Assembly: GCA_965365465.1 (NCBI GenBank)
Contig: CBDUBU010000063.1
Coordinates: forward strand, 1-16,212
DNA: 16,212 bases
Reading direction: 5' to 3'
From: CBDUBU01 sp965365465
GTDB taxonomy: Bacteria > Bacteroidota > Rhodothermia > Rhodothermales > DASSAV01
Shown: in pieces, positions 5,088 to 13,361 of the stretch
How positions within the stretch are numbered: the stretch's first letter is position 1
How the letters are laid out: every line of letters begins with the position of its first letter
The notes under the pieces: generated by a model
Told to the model about the DNA's origin: nothing
The model's database searches: none
Seen by the model: the letters and a program-made list of their open reading frames with translations, nothing else
Translations under genes and position numbers: made by a program

Positions 5088-8012
5088 CTACCTGGACTCA
5101 GGTTTCAAAACCTCCAGTTTCCTCTTTGTCTCAACGATTTCATACGATTCGATCTGATCGCCTACTTTAACGTCATTGTAGTTCGTAATGGATAGTCCAC
5201 ATTCATACCCACTCTGAACTTCTCGAACGTCGTCTTTGAATCGCTTGAGCGATGAAATTGAGCCGCTGTAGATCACCACACCATCTCTAACCAGACGAAT
5301 TCGGTCGTTTCGATGAATTCGTCCTTCCACGACATAACATCCTGCAATGGTCCCAATCTTGGGAACGCGGAATATCTCGCGTACGGCAACCACGCCGATG
5401 ACCTTTTCACTCTCCTCAGGCGTCAACAGCCCTTCAAGCGCGTCCCGAACTTCCTCAATGGCATTATAGATAATGGAATAGGTGCGTATATCGATTTCCT
5501 CGCGCTCTGCCAGTGTACGAGCGCCCGCAATAGGACGAACTTGGAAGCCGATAATGACCGCATCCGAGGCGGAAGCAAGCATGACATCACTCTCGGTGAT
5601 CGCTCCTACCCCACTATGAATGATATTTACGGCGACTTCTTCAGTTGATAGCTTGAGCAGCGCATCAGCGAGCGCCTCGACAGATCCGCCCACATCTGCT
5701 TTAATTATCAGGTTCAGTTCTCTGAATTCACCCAGAGCCAACCGCCTGCCAATTTCATCAAGCGTGATGTGCTTGCGCTGGCGAAGTGTTTGCTCCCGAT
5801 GGATCTGCTGCCGTTTCTGTGCAATTTCCCGTGCTTCCCGCTCTTCGTCCATAGCGATAAATGCATCCCCAACCTCCGGAGAACCATCAAGACCTACCAC
5901 AAGAGCCGGCTTCGCAGGCCCTACTTCATCAATTCGGTTCTCTCGCTCGTCGAACATAGCCCGCACGCGCCCACTGTAGATCCCTACGACAAAAGGATCG
6001 CCAACACGAAGGGTTCCATTCTCAACAAGCACGGTAGCAACGTTCCCTCGGCCCTTCTCAAGTCGGCTTTCAATCACCACACCCGATGCATTGCGGTTCG
6101 GATTGCCTTTTAGCTCCATCAGGTCAGCTTCAAGTAAAACCTTATCAAGCAAATCGCTGACGCCCTCCCCGGTCTTGGCTGAGACCATAGCGCCTTGCAC
6201 TTTACCTCCATATTGCTCCACCAGGACGTTATGCTCCGAAAGCTGCTGCATGACGCGCTGAGGATTCGCAGAAGGTTTGTCAACCTTGTTGATGGCAACT
6301 ACAAGGGGCACCTCCGCAGCTTTGGCGTGATTGATTGCCTCAATCGTCTGCGGCATGACGGCATCGTCAGCCGCAACCACGAGAATGACGACATCCGTAA
6401 CTTGCGCGCCGCGCGCGCGCATCGCGGTGAACGCCTCGTGTCCCGGCGTATCGAGAAAAGTAATTTCCCGACCGTTCGCTAACTCCACATTGTACGCGCC
6501 GATATGCTGCGTGATGCCTCCGGCCTCGCCGGCAACGACATTGGTCCGCCGGATAAAGTCCAGAAGTGAAGTCTTGCCATGATCGACATGCCCCATCACC
6601 GTCACCACCGGAGCGCGGGGACGTAGATCTTCCGGTCTGTCTTCTTCCAGTTCGATATCGTCCAGGCCGAATTCAGTAATGAACTCAACTTCGAAATCGA
6701 ACTCATCTGCCACAAACGATATCGTATCTGCATCCAGGCGCTGGTTGATAGAAACCATCATACCCGAACGAAACAATACGCTGATCACCTCTGTGACAGG
6801 GACCCCCATTAAATTGGCGAGCTCGCCCGTCGAAACAAATTCCGTTATCCGAAGCACACTTTCATCTTCGGCCTCATGGTCCATTTCGCGCTTGCGCTCT
6901 GCGGCGCGCTCATCACGACGCTGGCGGCGGCGACGCTGCCTTAGCCTGCTGGCGCCCTGCTCCAACTCCCGCAACGTATCCTGAAGCGTCTGCTCCACAT
7001 CCGCTTCGTCTACCGCCGGGCCGCGCTTCCGCTTTTTCTTTCGCTTCGCGGCATCATCACGCTTGGGCGCTACAGACTCCTCCTGCGTTTGCGGCGCGCC
7101 TTCTTCCGGAGACTTTGCCTTGTGCTTGCGTTTGCGCTTGCGTTTTTTCTTGGCAGACTGATCCTCTACAACTTTCAGATCGATCTTTCCTATAATCTTC
7201 GTTCCTGCCAGCTTGTATCGATCCGCAGTAATCAGGGATTCTTCGACCTCGTCCAGGGCAGCGCCTACTTCCTCTGCGGGTTCCGCTTCTTCTGCTGCCT
7301 CATCTACTATCTCGTCCTCACGCTCCCCTTCCGGTTCAGTTGCCTGCTCCTCTGGCGCCTCAGCATCAGATGCACTTTCTACGGCCTCATCCGGCTCTTC
7401 AAAGGCGGCCGGCAGGGCCGCTTCTTCTAACGTGTCCTGCCCCTGAACAACAGCGCTATCGTCGGTATCCTGTTCGCTTGCATGATCCGGAACAAGGTCG
7501 GCTTCAGCCTGCACTGGCGCTAAGGCTTCCACATCGGGCGTTGCGGCAAGCACGTCATCCCGCGCTTCTACCGGCTCGGCTTCCTCCGGCAAATCCGTAT
7601 GGGATTCAACCTCCTCTACCTGGACCGCATCTGATTCCTGGTCTACAACTTCAACCGATGCTTGAGGCTCTGGCGCGACCGGCTCATGCGCTTCTTCAAC
7701 TTCCTTCCCGGAAGAGAGGGTCTTCTCCGGAGCAACAAACGCAACTCCTTCCTCTTCTTCCTCATCCGACTCGGCCCGAAAGGCTGCCCTTTTTTCTTTC
7801 ACGCGAGACGCGGTAGCCATGTCAGCAGCAAAGGCTGCCATCAGTTCGTCGTAGGCTTCCTCATCATTGATGGTCGTATTCGGGCCTGTGCCATTCATCG
7901 CGCTGGCATAACCCTTATCCTTAAGGTGATCTACCAGCGTGTCAATGGCCACATTGAGTTCTTTCGAAACCTTGAATAGCCTGACCTTAAACTTTTTACT
8001 TTCCTTGATCAT
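5088..8012 (-). CDS. infB: Translation initiation factor IF-2
   Basis: A GTPase that places initiator tRNA on the 30S subunit and promotes subunit joining. From ATG at 8012 it has 974 residues; an in-frame TTG two codons upstream is less likely. The first IF2_N module is at about 6-36 (KVRLFKVSKELNVAID). A long acidic Ala/Glu/Pro linker follows (about 82-280), then lysine- and arginine-rich patches (about 286-300, 320-330, 356-374) and a second IF2_N module (about 382-435). The G domain has GHVDHGKT (about 472), GGITQHIGAY, DTPGHEAF (about 519), NKVDKP (about 573) and SAKTGEG (about 610), with canonical spacing. Domains II, III and C follow to the TAG stop. There is no visible Shine-Dalgarno sequence. 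It lies between nusA and rbfA; no ylxR or L7Ae-like gene intervenes. Confidence 0.98.
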   Translation of the reverse strand: MIKESKKFKVRLFKVSKELNVAIDTLVDHLKDKGYASAMNGTGPNTTINDEEAYDELMAAFAADMATASRVKEKRAAFRAESDEEEEEGVAFVAPEKTLSSGKEVEEAHEPVAPEPQASVEVVDQESDAVQVEEVESHTDLPEEAEPVEARDDVLAATPDVEALAPVQAEADLVPDHASEQDTDDSAVVQGQDTLEEAALPAAFEEPDEAVESASDAEAPEEQATEPEGEREDEIVDEAAEEAEPAEEVGAALDEVEESLITADRYKLAGTKIIGKIDLKVVEDQSAKKKRKRKRKHKAKSPEEGAPQTQEESVAPKRDDAAKRKKKRKRGPAVDEADVEQTLQDTLRELEQGASRLRQRRRRQRRDERAAERKREMDHEAEDESVLRITEFVSTGELANLMGVPVTEVISVLFRSGMMVSINQRLDADTISFVADEFDFEVEFITEFGLDDIELEEDRPEDLRPRAPVVTVMGHVDHGKTSLLDFIRRTNVVAGEAGGITQHIGAYNVELANGREITFLDTPGHEAFTAMRARGAQVTDVVILVVAADDAVMPQTIEAINHAKAAEVPLVVAINKVDKPSANPQRVMQQLSEHNVLVEQYGGKVQGAMVSAKTGEGVSDLLDKVLLEADLMELKGNPNRNASGVVIESRLEKGRGNVATVLVENGTLRVGDPFVVGIYSGRVRAMFDERENRIDEVGPAKPALVVGLDGSPEVGDAFIAMDEEREAREIAQKRQQIHREQTLRQRKHITLDEIGRRLALGEFRELNLIIKADVGGSVEALADALLKLSTEEVAVNIIHSGVGAITESDVMLASASDAVIIGFQVRPIAGARTLAEREEIDIRTYSIIYNAIEEVRDALEGLLTPEESEKVIGVVAVREIFRVPKIGTIAGCYVVEGRIHRNDRIRLVRDGVVIYSGSISSLKRFKDDVREVQSGYECGLSITNYNDVKVGDQIESYEIVETKRKLEVLKPESR

Positions 8013-8097
8013 GTACAATCATCGAACCATTAAAATCACTCTGCCCCGGCATTCGAGACGAGCTTGCTAACCAGCTTCCGCTTACGCCCGCATAAAA

Positions 8098-9360
8098 TCA
8101 CCCCTCAAGTTCTTCTTCATCCTCAAACTCCGCCCGTATAACCGACATAACTCTTTGAGCTGTCTCCGGCTCCAGACCGGAACGCCGGATCAGTTCATCC
8201 ACGGAAAGCTCCAGCACCGCTTTCGCCGAGTCGCACCCGATCTCGCGAAGGCGTTGAACCGTCTCCGGCGCAAGTTCATCTACAAACTCGTCGATGTCTA
8301 CATCTTCCTCGTCTGCGGCGATTTCCCTGTAAACGTCGATCTCGTATCCTGTGAGTGCAGAAGCAAGACGGATATTGATCCCACCTCGCCCGATGGCCTG
8401 GCTTACCTCATCAACACGCACCACCGCTTTAGCTCGCGGTGGATCAAGCTCCTGATTGATGAAAATAGAAACAGGTTTCGCTGGCGAAAGCGCTCGCTTG
8501 ATTAGCTCGTGCGGCGTATCCGACCACTCCAGCACATCAATGTTTTCATTCCCAAGTTCGCGCACCACGGCGTGAATCCGAACGCCCTTGATCCCTACAC
8601 ACGCTCCGACAGGGTCAATGCGCTCATCATGGCTTACGACGGCAACTTTTGCACGGTCCCCCGGCTCCCGAACGATTTTCTTGATCTCTACGATCCCATC
8701 GTAAATCTCCGGCACTTCCAACTCAAAAAGCCGCTCCATAAACACAGGATCCGCACGGCTTATAATCACCTGCGGGTTGCTTCCCGGATCTCTGCGAACT
8801 TCTCTCACCACCGCTCGAAGCATGTCTCCCTTTCGATACCGGTCTTTGTAGATCTGCTCCTCTCTGGGCAACACGAGTTCGACTTTATTATGGATCACAA
8901 GCACTTCCCGCCTGCGTATCTGATAGATCTCGCCAACCACAATTTCCCCGACAATGTCTGTGTACGTTTTGTACACATTCTCTTTCTCGATGTCACGGAT
9001 CCACTGGCTAAACGTCTGACGAGCCGTCATAACAGCCCGCCGCCCGAAGTCCGCAATGCTTACCTCACTTGCGACTTCATCTCCCACCTCAAAATCTTCA
9101 TCGATCTTGCGGGCGTCTTTCCATTCTATCTGGGTCACCGGATCATCCATATCCATGTCGTTGATCACTTCCCGGATATGCAACACCTGAATATCTCCAT
9201 GGTCAGGGTTGAAAATGATCTCGAATGCCTCGTCGGAGCCGTAACGCTTTCGGATCATCGCACGAAAAACGTCTTCAACGATCATCTGAAGCGTATCGCG
9301 CTCGATGTCTTTCTCTCGCGCAATTTCAGCAAATGAGGAAACTAAATTAGAGCTATGCAT
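8098..9360 (-). CDS. nusA: Transcription termination/antitermination protein NusA
   Basis: Binds RNA polymerase and nascent RNA and modulates pausing, termination and antitermination. In 420 residues it shows the N-terminal polymerase-binding domain (about 1-130), S1 domain (about 135-200), KH1 with GIKG (ACVGIKGVRIHAV) at about 222-290, and KH2 with GRGG (QAIGRGGINIRLAS) at about 295-345. A single short acidic helical C-terminal module (about 355-420, with LREIGCDSAKAVLELS) replaces the two repeats of E. coli NusA; this module resembles Bacteroidota-type NusA. The start is ATG, with no convincing Shine-Dalgarno sequence. It lies 77 bp after rimP and ahead of infB, the nearly universal rimP-nusA-infB order. 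Confidence 0.97.
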   Translation of the reverse strand: MHSSNLVSSFAEIAREKDIERDTLQMIVEDVFRAMIRKRYGSDEAFEIIFNPDHGDIQVLHIREVINDMDMDDPVTQIEWKDARKIDEDFEVGDEVASEVSIADFGRRAVMTARQTFSQWIRDIEKENVYKTYTDIVGEIVVGEIYQIRRREVLVIHNKVELVLPREEQIYKDRYRKGDMLRAVVREVRRDPGSNPQVIISRADPVFMERLFELEVPEIYDGIVEIKKIVREPGDRAKVAVVSHDERIDPVGACVGIKGVRIHAVVRELGNENIDVLEWSDTPHELIKRALSPAKPVSIFINQELDPPRAKAVVRVDEVSQAIGRGGINIRLASALTGYEIDVYREIAADEEDVDIDEFVDELAPETVQRLREIGCDSAKAVLELSVDELIRRSGLEPETAQRVMSVIRAEFEDEEELEG

Positions 9361-9407
9361 ATTGTCTGTCTATCTCTGTCATGGCTTGCTCATCCGGCTC
9401 CTGTTAG

Positions 9408-9430
9408 GGCAGCAAGAGCGGCCCGCTGCC
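9408..9430 (-). other. Hairpin in the rimP-nusA spacer
   Basis: A perfect 6-bp stem (GGCAGC / GCTGCC) with an 11-nt loop, beginning 7 nt after the rimP stop. No T-run follows, so it is not an intrinsic terminator. It may only protect or separate cistrons, or be chance. Confidence 0.3.
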
Positions 9431-9437
9431 ATTTGAT

Positions 9438-9923
9438 TCACCACGGTAGCTGCACTTTTGCTTCCAGTATGTTGTCGTACTCCAGGCGCAATGTCTTATC
9501 CTTAGAAACCGAGAGTACAATAGCCTCTTCATCGGCCTCTGTTAATTTTCCCTTTATCGACGCTATGTCAGAGTCCTCCTTTGTCTTGTACTTGACGAGC
9601 AACTCGCGCCCCTTGTTCTTCCGGTACTGGCGAGGCAAAGCCAACGGACGATCTACCCCGGGGGAAGAAACATCCAACCGATATTTCCCCTGAAGCACAT
9701 CTTCCGCATCAAGTATGAATCCTATCTCCCGACTGAGACCTGCCAGCGTCTCTACGTCCAGTTCCGTATCGCTATCCACGTAAATATCAACGACGCCTGT
9801 TCCTCTGGCGCCGCGCACCTCCACAGCAACCACAAAAAGCGGGCGCTCCCCGATCACTCCCTGAACGATCTCCCGCACCCGTTCTTCAGAGGTTTGTGTC
9901 TCCTTTAAATGCAAACTGCTCAT
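9438..9923 (-). CDS. rimP: Ribosome maturation factor RimP
   Basis: Needed for efficient assembly of the 30S head in other bacteria. From ATG at 9923 the protein has 161 residues, close to the family's usual 150-170. It has the N-terminal alpha/beta domain with VDIYVDSDTELDVETLAGLSREIG (residues given in part) and the conserved YRLDVSSPGVDRPL motif (about residues 80-93), followed by an SH3-like C-terminal domain. A longer in-frame reading from TTG at 10046 exists, but its extra residues look non-coding and cross a terminator hairpin, so I reject it. AGGG lies 3 nt before the ATG, which is short for a ribosome site. It is the first gene of the nusA-infB block, and a hairpin with a T-run sits just upstream. 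Confidence 0.95.
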   Translation of the reverse strand: MSSLHLKETQTSEERVREIVQGVIGERPLFVVAVEVRGARGTGVVDIYVDSDTELDVETLAGLSREIGFILDAEDVLQGKYRLDVSSPGVDRPLALPRQYRKNKGRELLVKYKTKEDSDIASIKGKLTEADEEAIVLSVSKDKTLRLEYDNILEAKVQLPW

Positions 9924-9943
9924 ATACCCTGAACCCATTCTGC

Positions 9944-9974
9944 AAAAAACGCCCGTTCCCAACCAGGACGGGCG
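9944..9974 (-). terminator. Terminator-like hairpin in the rimP leader
   Basis: On the minus strand CGCCCGT pairs perfectly with ACGGGCG across an 11-nt loop and is followed directly by six Ts. The T-run ends 20 nt before the rimP ATG. It could be a second terminator for the upstream nadB unit or an attenuator of the rimP-nusA-infB transcript. Confidence 0.7.
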
Positions 9975-9987
9975 CTGACGCAAAATC

Positions 9988-9993
9988 AGTATA
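9988..9993 (-). promoter_or_regulatory. Possible -10 element for the rimP operon
   Basis: TATACT (five of six to TATAAT) sits between the two terminator hairpins. No -35 match is found 16-18 bp upstream (AAGCCG at 17 bp), so support is weak. If real, transcripts would begin near 9981 and immediately form the hairpin at 9944-9974. Confidence 0.25.
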
Positions 9994-10000
9994 CCCCAAG

Positions 10001-10029
10001 AAAAAAAGGGCGGCTTCATAAGGCCTCCC
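10001..10029 (-). terminator. Intrinsic terminator after nadB
   Basis: GGGAGGC pairs with GCCGCCC (one A-G mismatch) around an 8-nt loop and is followed by seven Ts, a classic intrinsic terminator on the minus strand. It starts about 138 nt after the nadB stop codon. I see no gene in the nadB-rimP gap (9924-10167) other than these elements. Confidence 0.75.
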
Positions 10030-10167
10030 CTTGATCCTGCGTCCAATATACACCTGGAAGAGGCGATTTCGCAAACTCAATCTTCCCGCCATCTCAACGC
10101 CTGCTGCATCACAATGTTTCCTTGACTTGTGAGCATAAAGACGCTTGCGCTTCCAGAGCAAACCTCC

Positions 10168-11760
10168 TTACACCAGCGTATCTCTGCGCTCGCTTTCTAT
10201 CGGTTCCGGATAGTCAAGCATATAATGCAACCCCCTGCTCTCGCGCCTCATCTGAGCGCTCCGGATTATCAAATACGCTACGGCAATCAGGTTTCGCAGT
10301 TCACATAATCCCGTAGATACACGCGTCCTCCGGTAAAAATCTTCCGTCTCATCATAGATCAGGTGCGTACGACGAAAAGCCCTTTCAAGTCTCAGGTTCG
10401 AACGTACAATCCCTACGTAGTCCCACATGACGCGGCGAAGTTCTTCCCGGTTGTGCGACACCAGAACCCACTCGTTAGGGCTGATCGTGCCGCTGTCATC
10501 CCAATCACCGACTTCATCGCGCCAGCGTTGTTCGCGTGCATAAGCAACGGAAGGCTCGATGGCGCGCTCGCTGAACACCAGCGCCTCAAGCAGAGAATTG
10601 CTCGCCAGACGGTTTGCCCCGTGAAGCCCCGTGCAGGCAACCTCCCCACAGGCAAACAATCCGTGAATTGAAGTGCGCCCCCAGGCATCAGTCAACACGC
10701 CGCCGCACTGGTAGTGCGCCGCAGGCACCACTGGAATGGGCTGCTTCGTGATGTCGATCCCATATTTCAGACAGGTTTCGTAGATATTCGGGAAATGTTC
10801 GGTAATCTCTGAAGCTGGTTTGTGGGAAATGTCGAGAAGCACATACTCATCTCCCGATATCTTCAATTGACTGTCGATAGCCCGCGCTACAATGTCTCTG
10901 GGAGCAAGCTCGGCGCGCTCGTCATAGGCAGGCATAAATCGTTGACCTGCTTTGTCAAAAAGCAGCCCCCCGGCTCCTCGCACCGCCTCGGAGATCAGGA
11001 ACGACTTGGCCTCAGGGTGATAAAGTGAAGTCGGATGAAACTGGATAAACTCCATATTGGCGATCCGAGCCTTTGACCGATACGCCATCGCTACCCCATC
11101 CCCCGTAGCGATGCTAGGGTTCGTCGTATGAAGGTATACCTGCCCGGATCCCCCGGTTGCCATCAGAACCGACTTTGCCAGAAACGTCCTTACCTGATCC
11201 GTCTTTTCATCCAGCGCGTAGACTCCAAAGCAATGAATATCGGTGCGCAGGCGGGTGACATGCTGCCCCAGATGATGCTCCGTTATCAGCTCGAGCGCAT
11301 AATGGTATTCAAACACTTCGATGTTCGGATCAGCATGAACCTGGGCTACGAGGGCGCGCTCCACCTCATGTCCAGTCATATCTGCCGCATGAACAATCCG
11401 GTGCGCAGAATGTCCTCCTTCTCGGCCAAGGTGCAGATGTCCATTCTTGCGTGTGAACTCTGCCCCCAACTCCATGAGTTGCCGGATCCGTTCAGGCCCC
11501 TCTTTTACCACCATCGCTACAATATCGGGGTCGCAGAGGCCGGCTCCTGCTATCACCGTGTCACGGATATGGCTTTCGTACGTGTCCGCAGAATCCATGA
11601 CAGCGGCGATGCCGCCCTGAGCGTAGTTTGTGTTCGATTCAACCGAATCCTTCTTCGTAATGATGGCTACCGTGCCATGCTTTGCTACTTGCAATGCATA
11701 CGAAAGCCCGGCAATACCGCTGCCAATCACCAGGAAGTCGAATTTCAATCGCTCAGACAT
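10168..11760 (-). CDS. nadB: L-aspartate oxidase
   Basis: A flavoprotein that oxidises L-aspartate to iminoaspartate, which NadA condenses with dihydroxyacetone phosphate to quinolinate in de novo NAD synthesis. From ATG at 11760 it has 530 residues. The FAD dinucleotide motif is VIGSGIAG (11-18), followed by NYAQGGIAA. Active-site segments include QFHPTSL with His242 and EAVRGAGG with Arg261; GANRLASNSLLEALVF is the FAD-binding signature shared with succinate dehydrogenase flavoproteins. The very similar SdhA/FrdA is less likely because the length and the TNYAQGG segment fit NadB. AGGGG lies 5 nt before this ATG, which decides against the TTG at 11787. nadA is not in the window. Confidence 0.95.
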   Translation of the reverse strand: MSERLKFDFLVIGSGIAGLSYALQVAKHGTVAIITKKDSVESNTNYAQGGIAAVMDSADTYESHIRDTVIAGAGLCDPDIVAMVVKEGPERIRQLMELGAEFTRKNGHLHLGREGGHSAHRIVHAADMTGHEVERALVAQVHADPNIEVFEYHYALELITEHHLGQHVTRLRTDIHCFGVYALDEKTDQVRTFLAKSVLMATGGSGQVYLHTTNPSIATGDGVAMAYRSKARIANMEFIQFHPTSLYHPEAKSFLISEAVRGAGGLLFDKAGQRFMPAYDERAELAPRDIVARAIDSQLKISGDEYVLLDISHKPASEITEHFPNIYETCLKYGIDITKQPIPVVPAAHYQCGGVLTDAWGRTSIHGLFACGEVACTGLHGANRLASNSLLEALVFSERAIEPSVAYAREQRWRDEVGDWDDSGTISPNEWVLVSHNREELRRVMWDYVGIVRSNLRLERAFRRTHLIYDETEDFYRRTRVSTGLCELRNLIAVAYLIIRSAQMRRESRGLHYMLDYPEPIESERRDTLV

Positions 11761-11825
11761 GTATACCCCTGATAAACTGATTTGCAAAGACCTCCGGGCC
11801 GGCTTACAGCCCTTGACGGTCGACT

Positions 11826-12936
11826 TTAGGTAGCCTGTAACAGGTTTGCCTTGATAAATACATCCAGATTGCCATCCATAACGGCCTGTACGTCCGTCAC
11901 TTTGGTCTCTGAGCGATGGTCATTTACCATCGTGTACGGCTGAAACACATAGGACCGAATCTGGCTGCCCCATTCGATCTTTTTCTTCTGACCCTCTACC
12001 TCGTTCTTGGCGGACTCCTGAATATCGCGCTCCAGTTGGTACAAGCGACTTTTCAACATGGTCATGGCTCGCTCGCGGTTCTGCAACTGGCTTCGCTCTT
12101 CCGTACATTCAGCCACGATCCGTGCATCTTCTCCATTGGATAAGGCGCCGGTCCAGATAAGTCGAACACCCGTCTCTACCTTGTTAACATTCTGCCCTCC
12201 CTTGCCGCCGGATCGGAACGTCTGCAACTCTACCTGATCGTTCCGTATTTCGATGTCGATGGCATCATCAATCTCTGGATACACAAATACACTTGAAAAA
12301 GAAGTATGCCGCCTCCCGCTGGAGTCAAAAGGCGATATGCGCACCAGACGATGGACTCCGGATTCCATCCTCAAATATCCATAGGCATAGGGCCCCTCCA
12401 AACGCAAAGTCGCGCTCTTGATTCCAGCAACGTCACCCTCCTGGTATTCCAGCATGGTTACCCGATAGGTATTCTGCTCGCCCCATCGCGTGTACATACG
12501 GAGCAACATATCAGCCCAATCCTGACTCTCCGTTCCTCCTGCGCCGGGGTGTATCGTCAGAATGGCATTCCGGTGATCATCCGGGCCGCTCAACATACTG
12601 CGAAGCTCAACCGCATCTAAACGCTGTTCCAGCCTGGCTGCCTCGCTTTCTATCTCTCCTGCAAGACTTGAGTCTCCTTCCTCCTCTGCCAGCAACATGA
12701 GGGTTTCAATGTCCTCGGAATAGCGTTTTATTTCGTACCACGCATCCAGCCATTCCTTCTGGAGAGCGATTTCCTTCTCAACCTCCCTGGCTCGCTCCGG
12801 ATTAGACCAGAAATCATGGTTGAGCCGTTTCTCGTTGAGTTCGGAGACAACCTCTTCCCGATAATCTACGTCAAAGATAGCCTCCGAGCGCTCCCACACG
12901 CTCTAAGAGGCTTCTGAGTTCTTCTTTATTACGCAT
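11826..12936 (-). CDS. prfB: Peptide chain release factor 2 (programmed +1 frameshift)
   Basis: Releases the finished peptide at UGA and UAA stop codons. The gene is in two frames. It starts with ATG at 12936, reads 21 codons (MRNKEELRSLLERVGALGGYL) to CTT (12876-12874), meets an in-frame TGA (12873-12871), and continues in the +1 frame from GAC at 12872 to TAA at 11826. The joined product is 369 residues, against 365 in E. coli. The codon-recognition tripeptide SPF is at 201-203 and the catalytic GGQ at 246-248 (GGKGGQNVNK). An unjoined reading would begin at GTG 12899 and lose the true N-terminus. It lies 44 bp after a small membrane-protein gene and 65 bp before nadB. Confidence 0.96.
12870..12885 (-). 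promoter_or_regulatory. RF2 programmed frameshift site
   Basis: The minus strand reads GGAGG (12885-12881), then CTAT, then CTT TGA C. The slippery CTT, the UGA followed by C and an upstream Shine-Dalgarno-like element are the three hallmarks of the RF2 autoregulatory site. The spacing of 4 nt between GGAGG and CTT is close to the E. coli arrangement. Low RF2 slows decoding of UGA and favours the +1 slip, so RF2 level controls its own synthesis. Confidence 0.95.
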
Positions 12937-12980
12937 TGCAATAACGGATTAACGTTCCTGAATCTAGTTTGTGCTGCCCT

Positions 12981-13361
12981 TTAGCTGCCTGCTGCTTTCG
13001 TGGGCCGCCTTATAACAACGTTTAACTGTGCGCCGATAAGCCCGCCCATGCCTCCCAGTATACAACCTGGCAATAAACTGATGGCAACTACAGCAGCGAC
13101 CGGCAGGTTTCCCGATATTTCTCCCACCGCCGTGAGCATAGCTGTCGTCTGGTGAGGAGACCACGCATAATCATAAAAAATGATGAGCAGCCAGGAAAAG
13201 CCCACTCCTACCAGTCCCGTGAGCCAGCCCCGGCTACCTGACTGCCAGCCTGCATAGACCCCGCCGACCATGCTCCACTCCCATCCAATCAGAACATGGG
13301 ATGTGAGCGCCACAACAAGGGTTATCGCCAGAATTCTGGCTAGTTTTGACGCTCTCTGCAC
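12981..13361 (-). CDS. Small hydrophobic membrane protein of unknown function
   Basis: I do not recognise this family. The 126 residues contain about three to four membrane segments: about 9-27 (ILAITLVVALTSHVLIGW), a glycine-rich pair around 30-62 ending in SWLLIIFYDYAW, and about 86-112 (AAVVAISLLPGCILGGMGG). The N-terminus and C-terminus are both basic, with the C-terminus ending VIRRPTKAAGS. The start is GTG at 13361, 22 bases inside the end of the aminotransferase gene, which suggests coupled translation. It lies 44 bp before prfB. Unbroken frame, overlap and membrane pattern support a real gene, but its role cannot be read from context. Confidence 0.75.
   Translation of the reverse strand: MQRASKLARILAITLVVALTSHVLIGWEWSMVGGVYAGWQSGSRGWLTGLVGVGFSWLLIIFYDYAWSPHQTTAMLTAVGEISGNLPVAAVVAISLLPGCILGGMGGLIGAQLNVVIRRPTKAAGS

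Noticed and set aside
7340..7816. A Pro/Leu/Arg-rich plus-strand open frame opposite infB
   Set aside because: It is the complement of the low-complexity Glu/Ala-rich IF2 linker, which naturally lacks stops on the other strand.
8019..8097. Possible ylxR or other small gene between nusA and infB
   Set aside because: The gap is too short and has no open frame resembling those families.
8509..9336. A 275-codon open frame on the plus strand opposite nusA
   Set aside because: It is fully antisense to a well-supported nusA, has no recognisable domain and reflects codon bias of the opposite strand.
9924..10046. N-terminal extension of RimP from TTG at 10046
   Set aside because: The added residues do not resemble RimP, the segment includes terminator and leader hairpins, and ATG at 9923 gives the normal family length.
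9886..10161. A 91-codon minus-strand frame between nadB and rimP
   Set aside because: It runs through two terminator hairpins and overlaps the rimP start in another frame, with no family resemblance.
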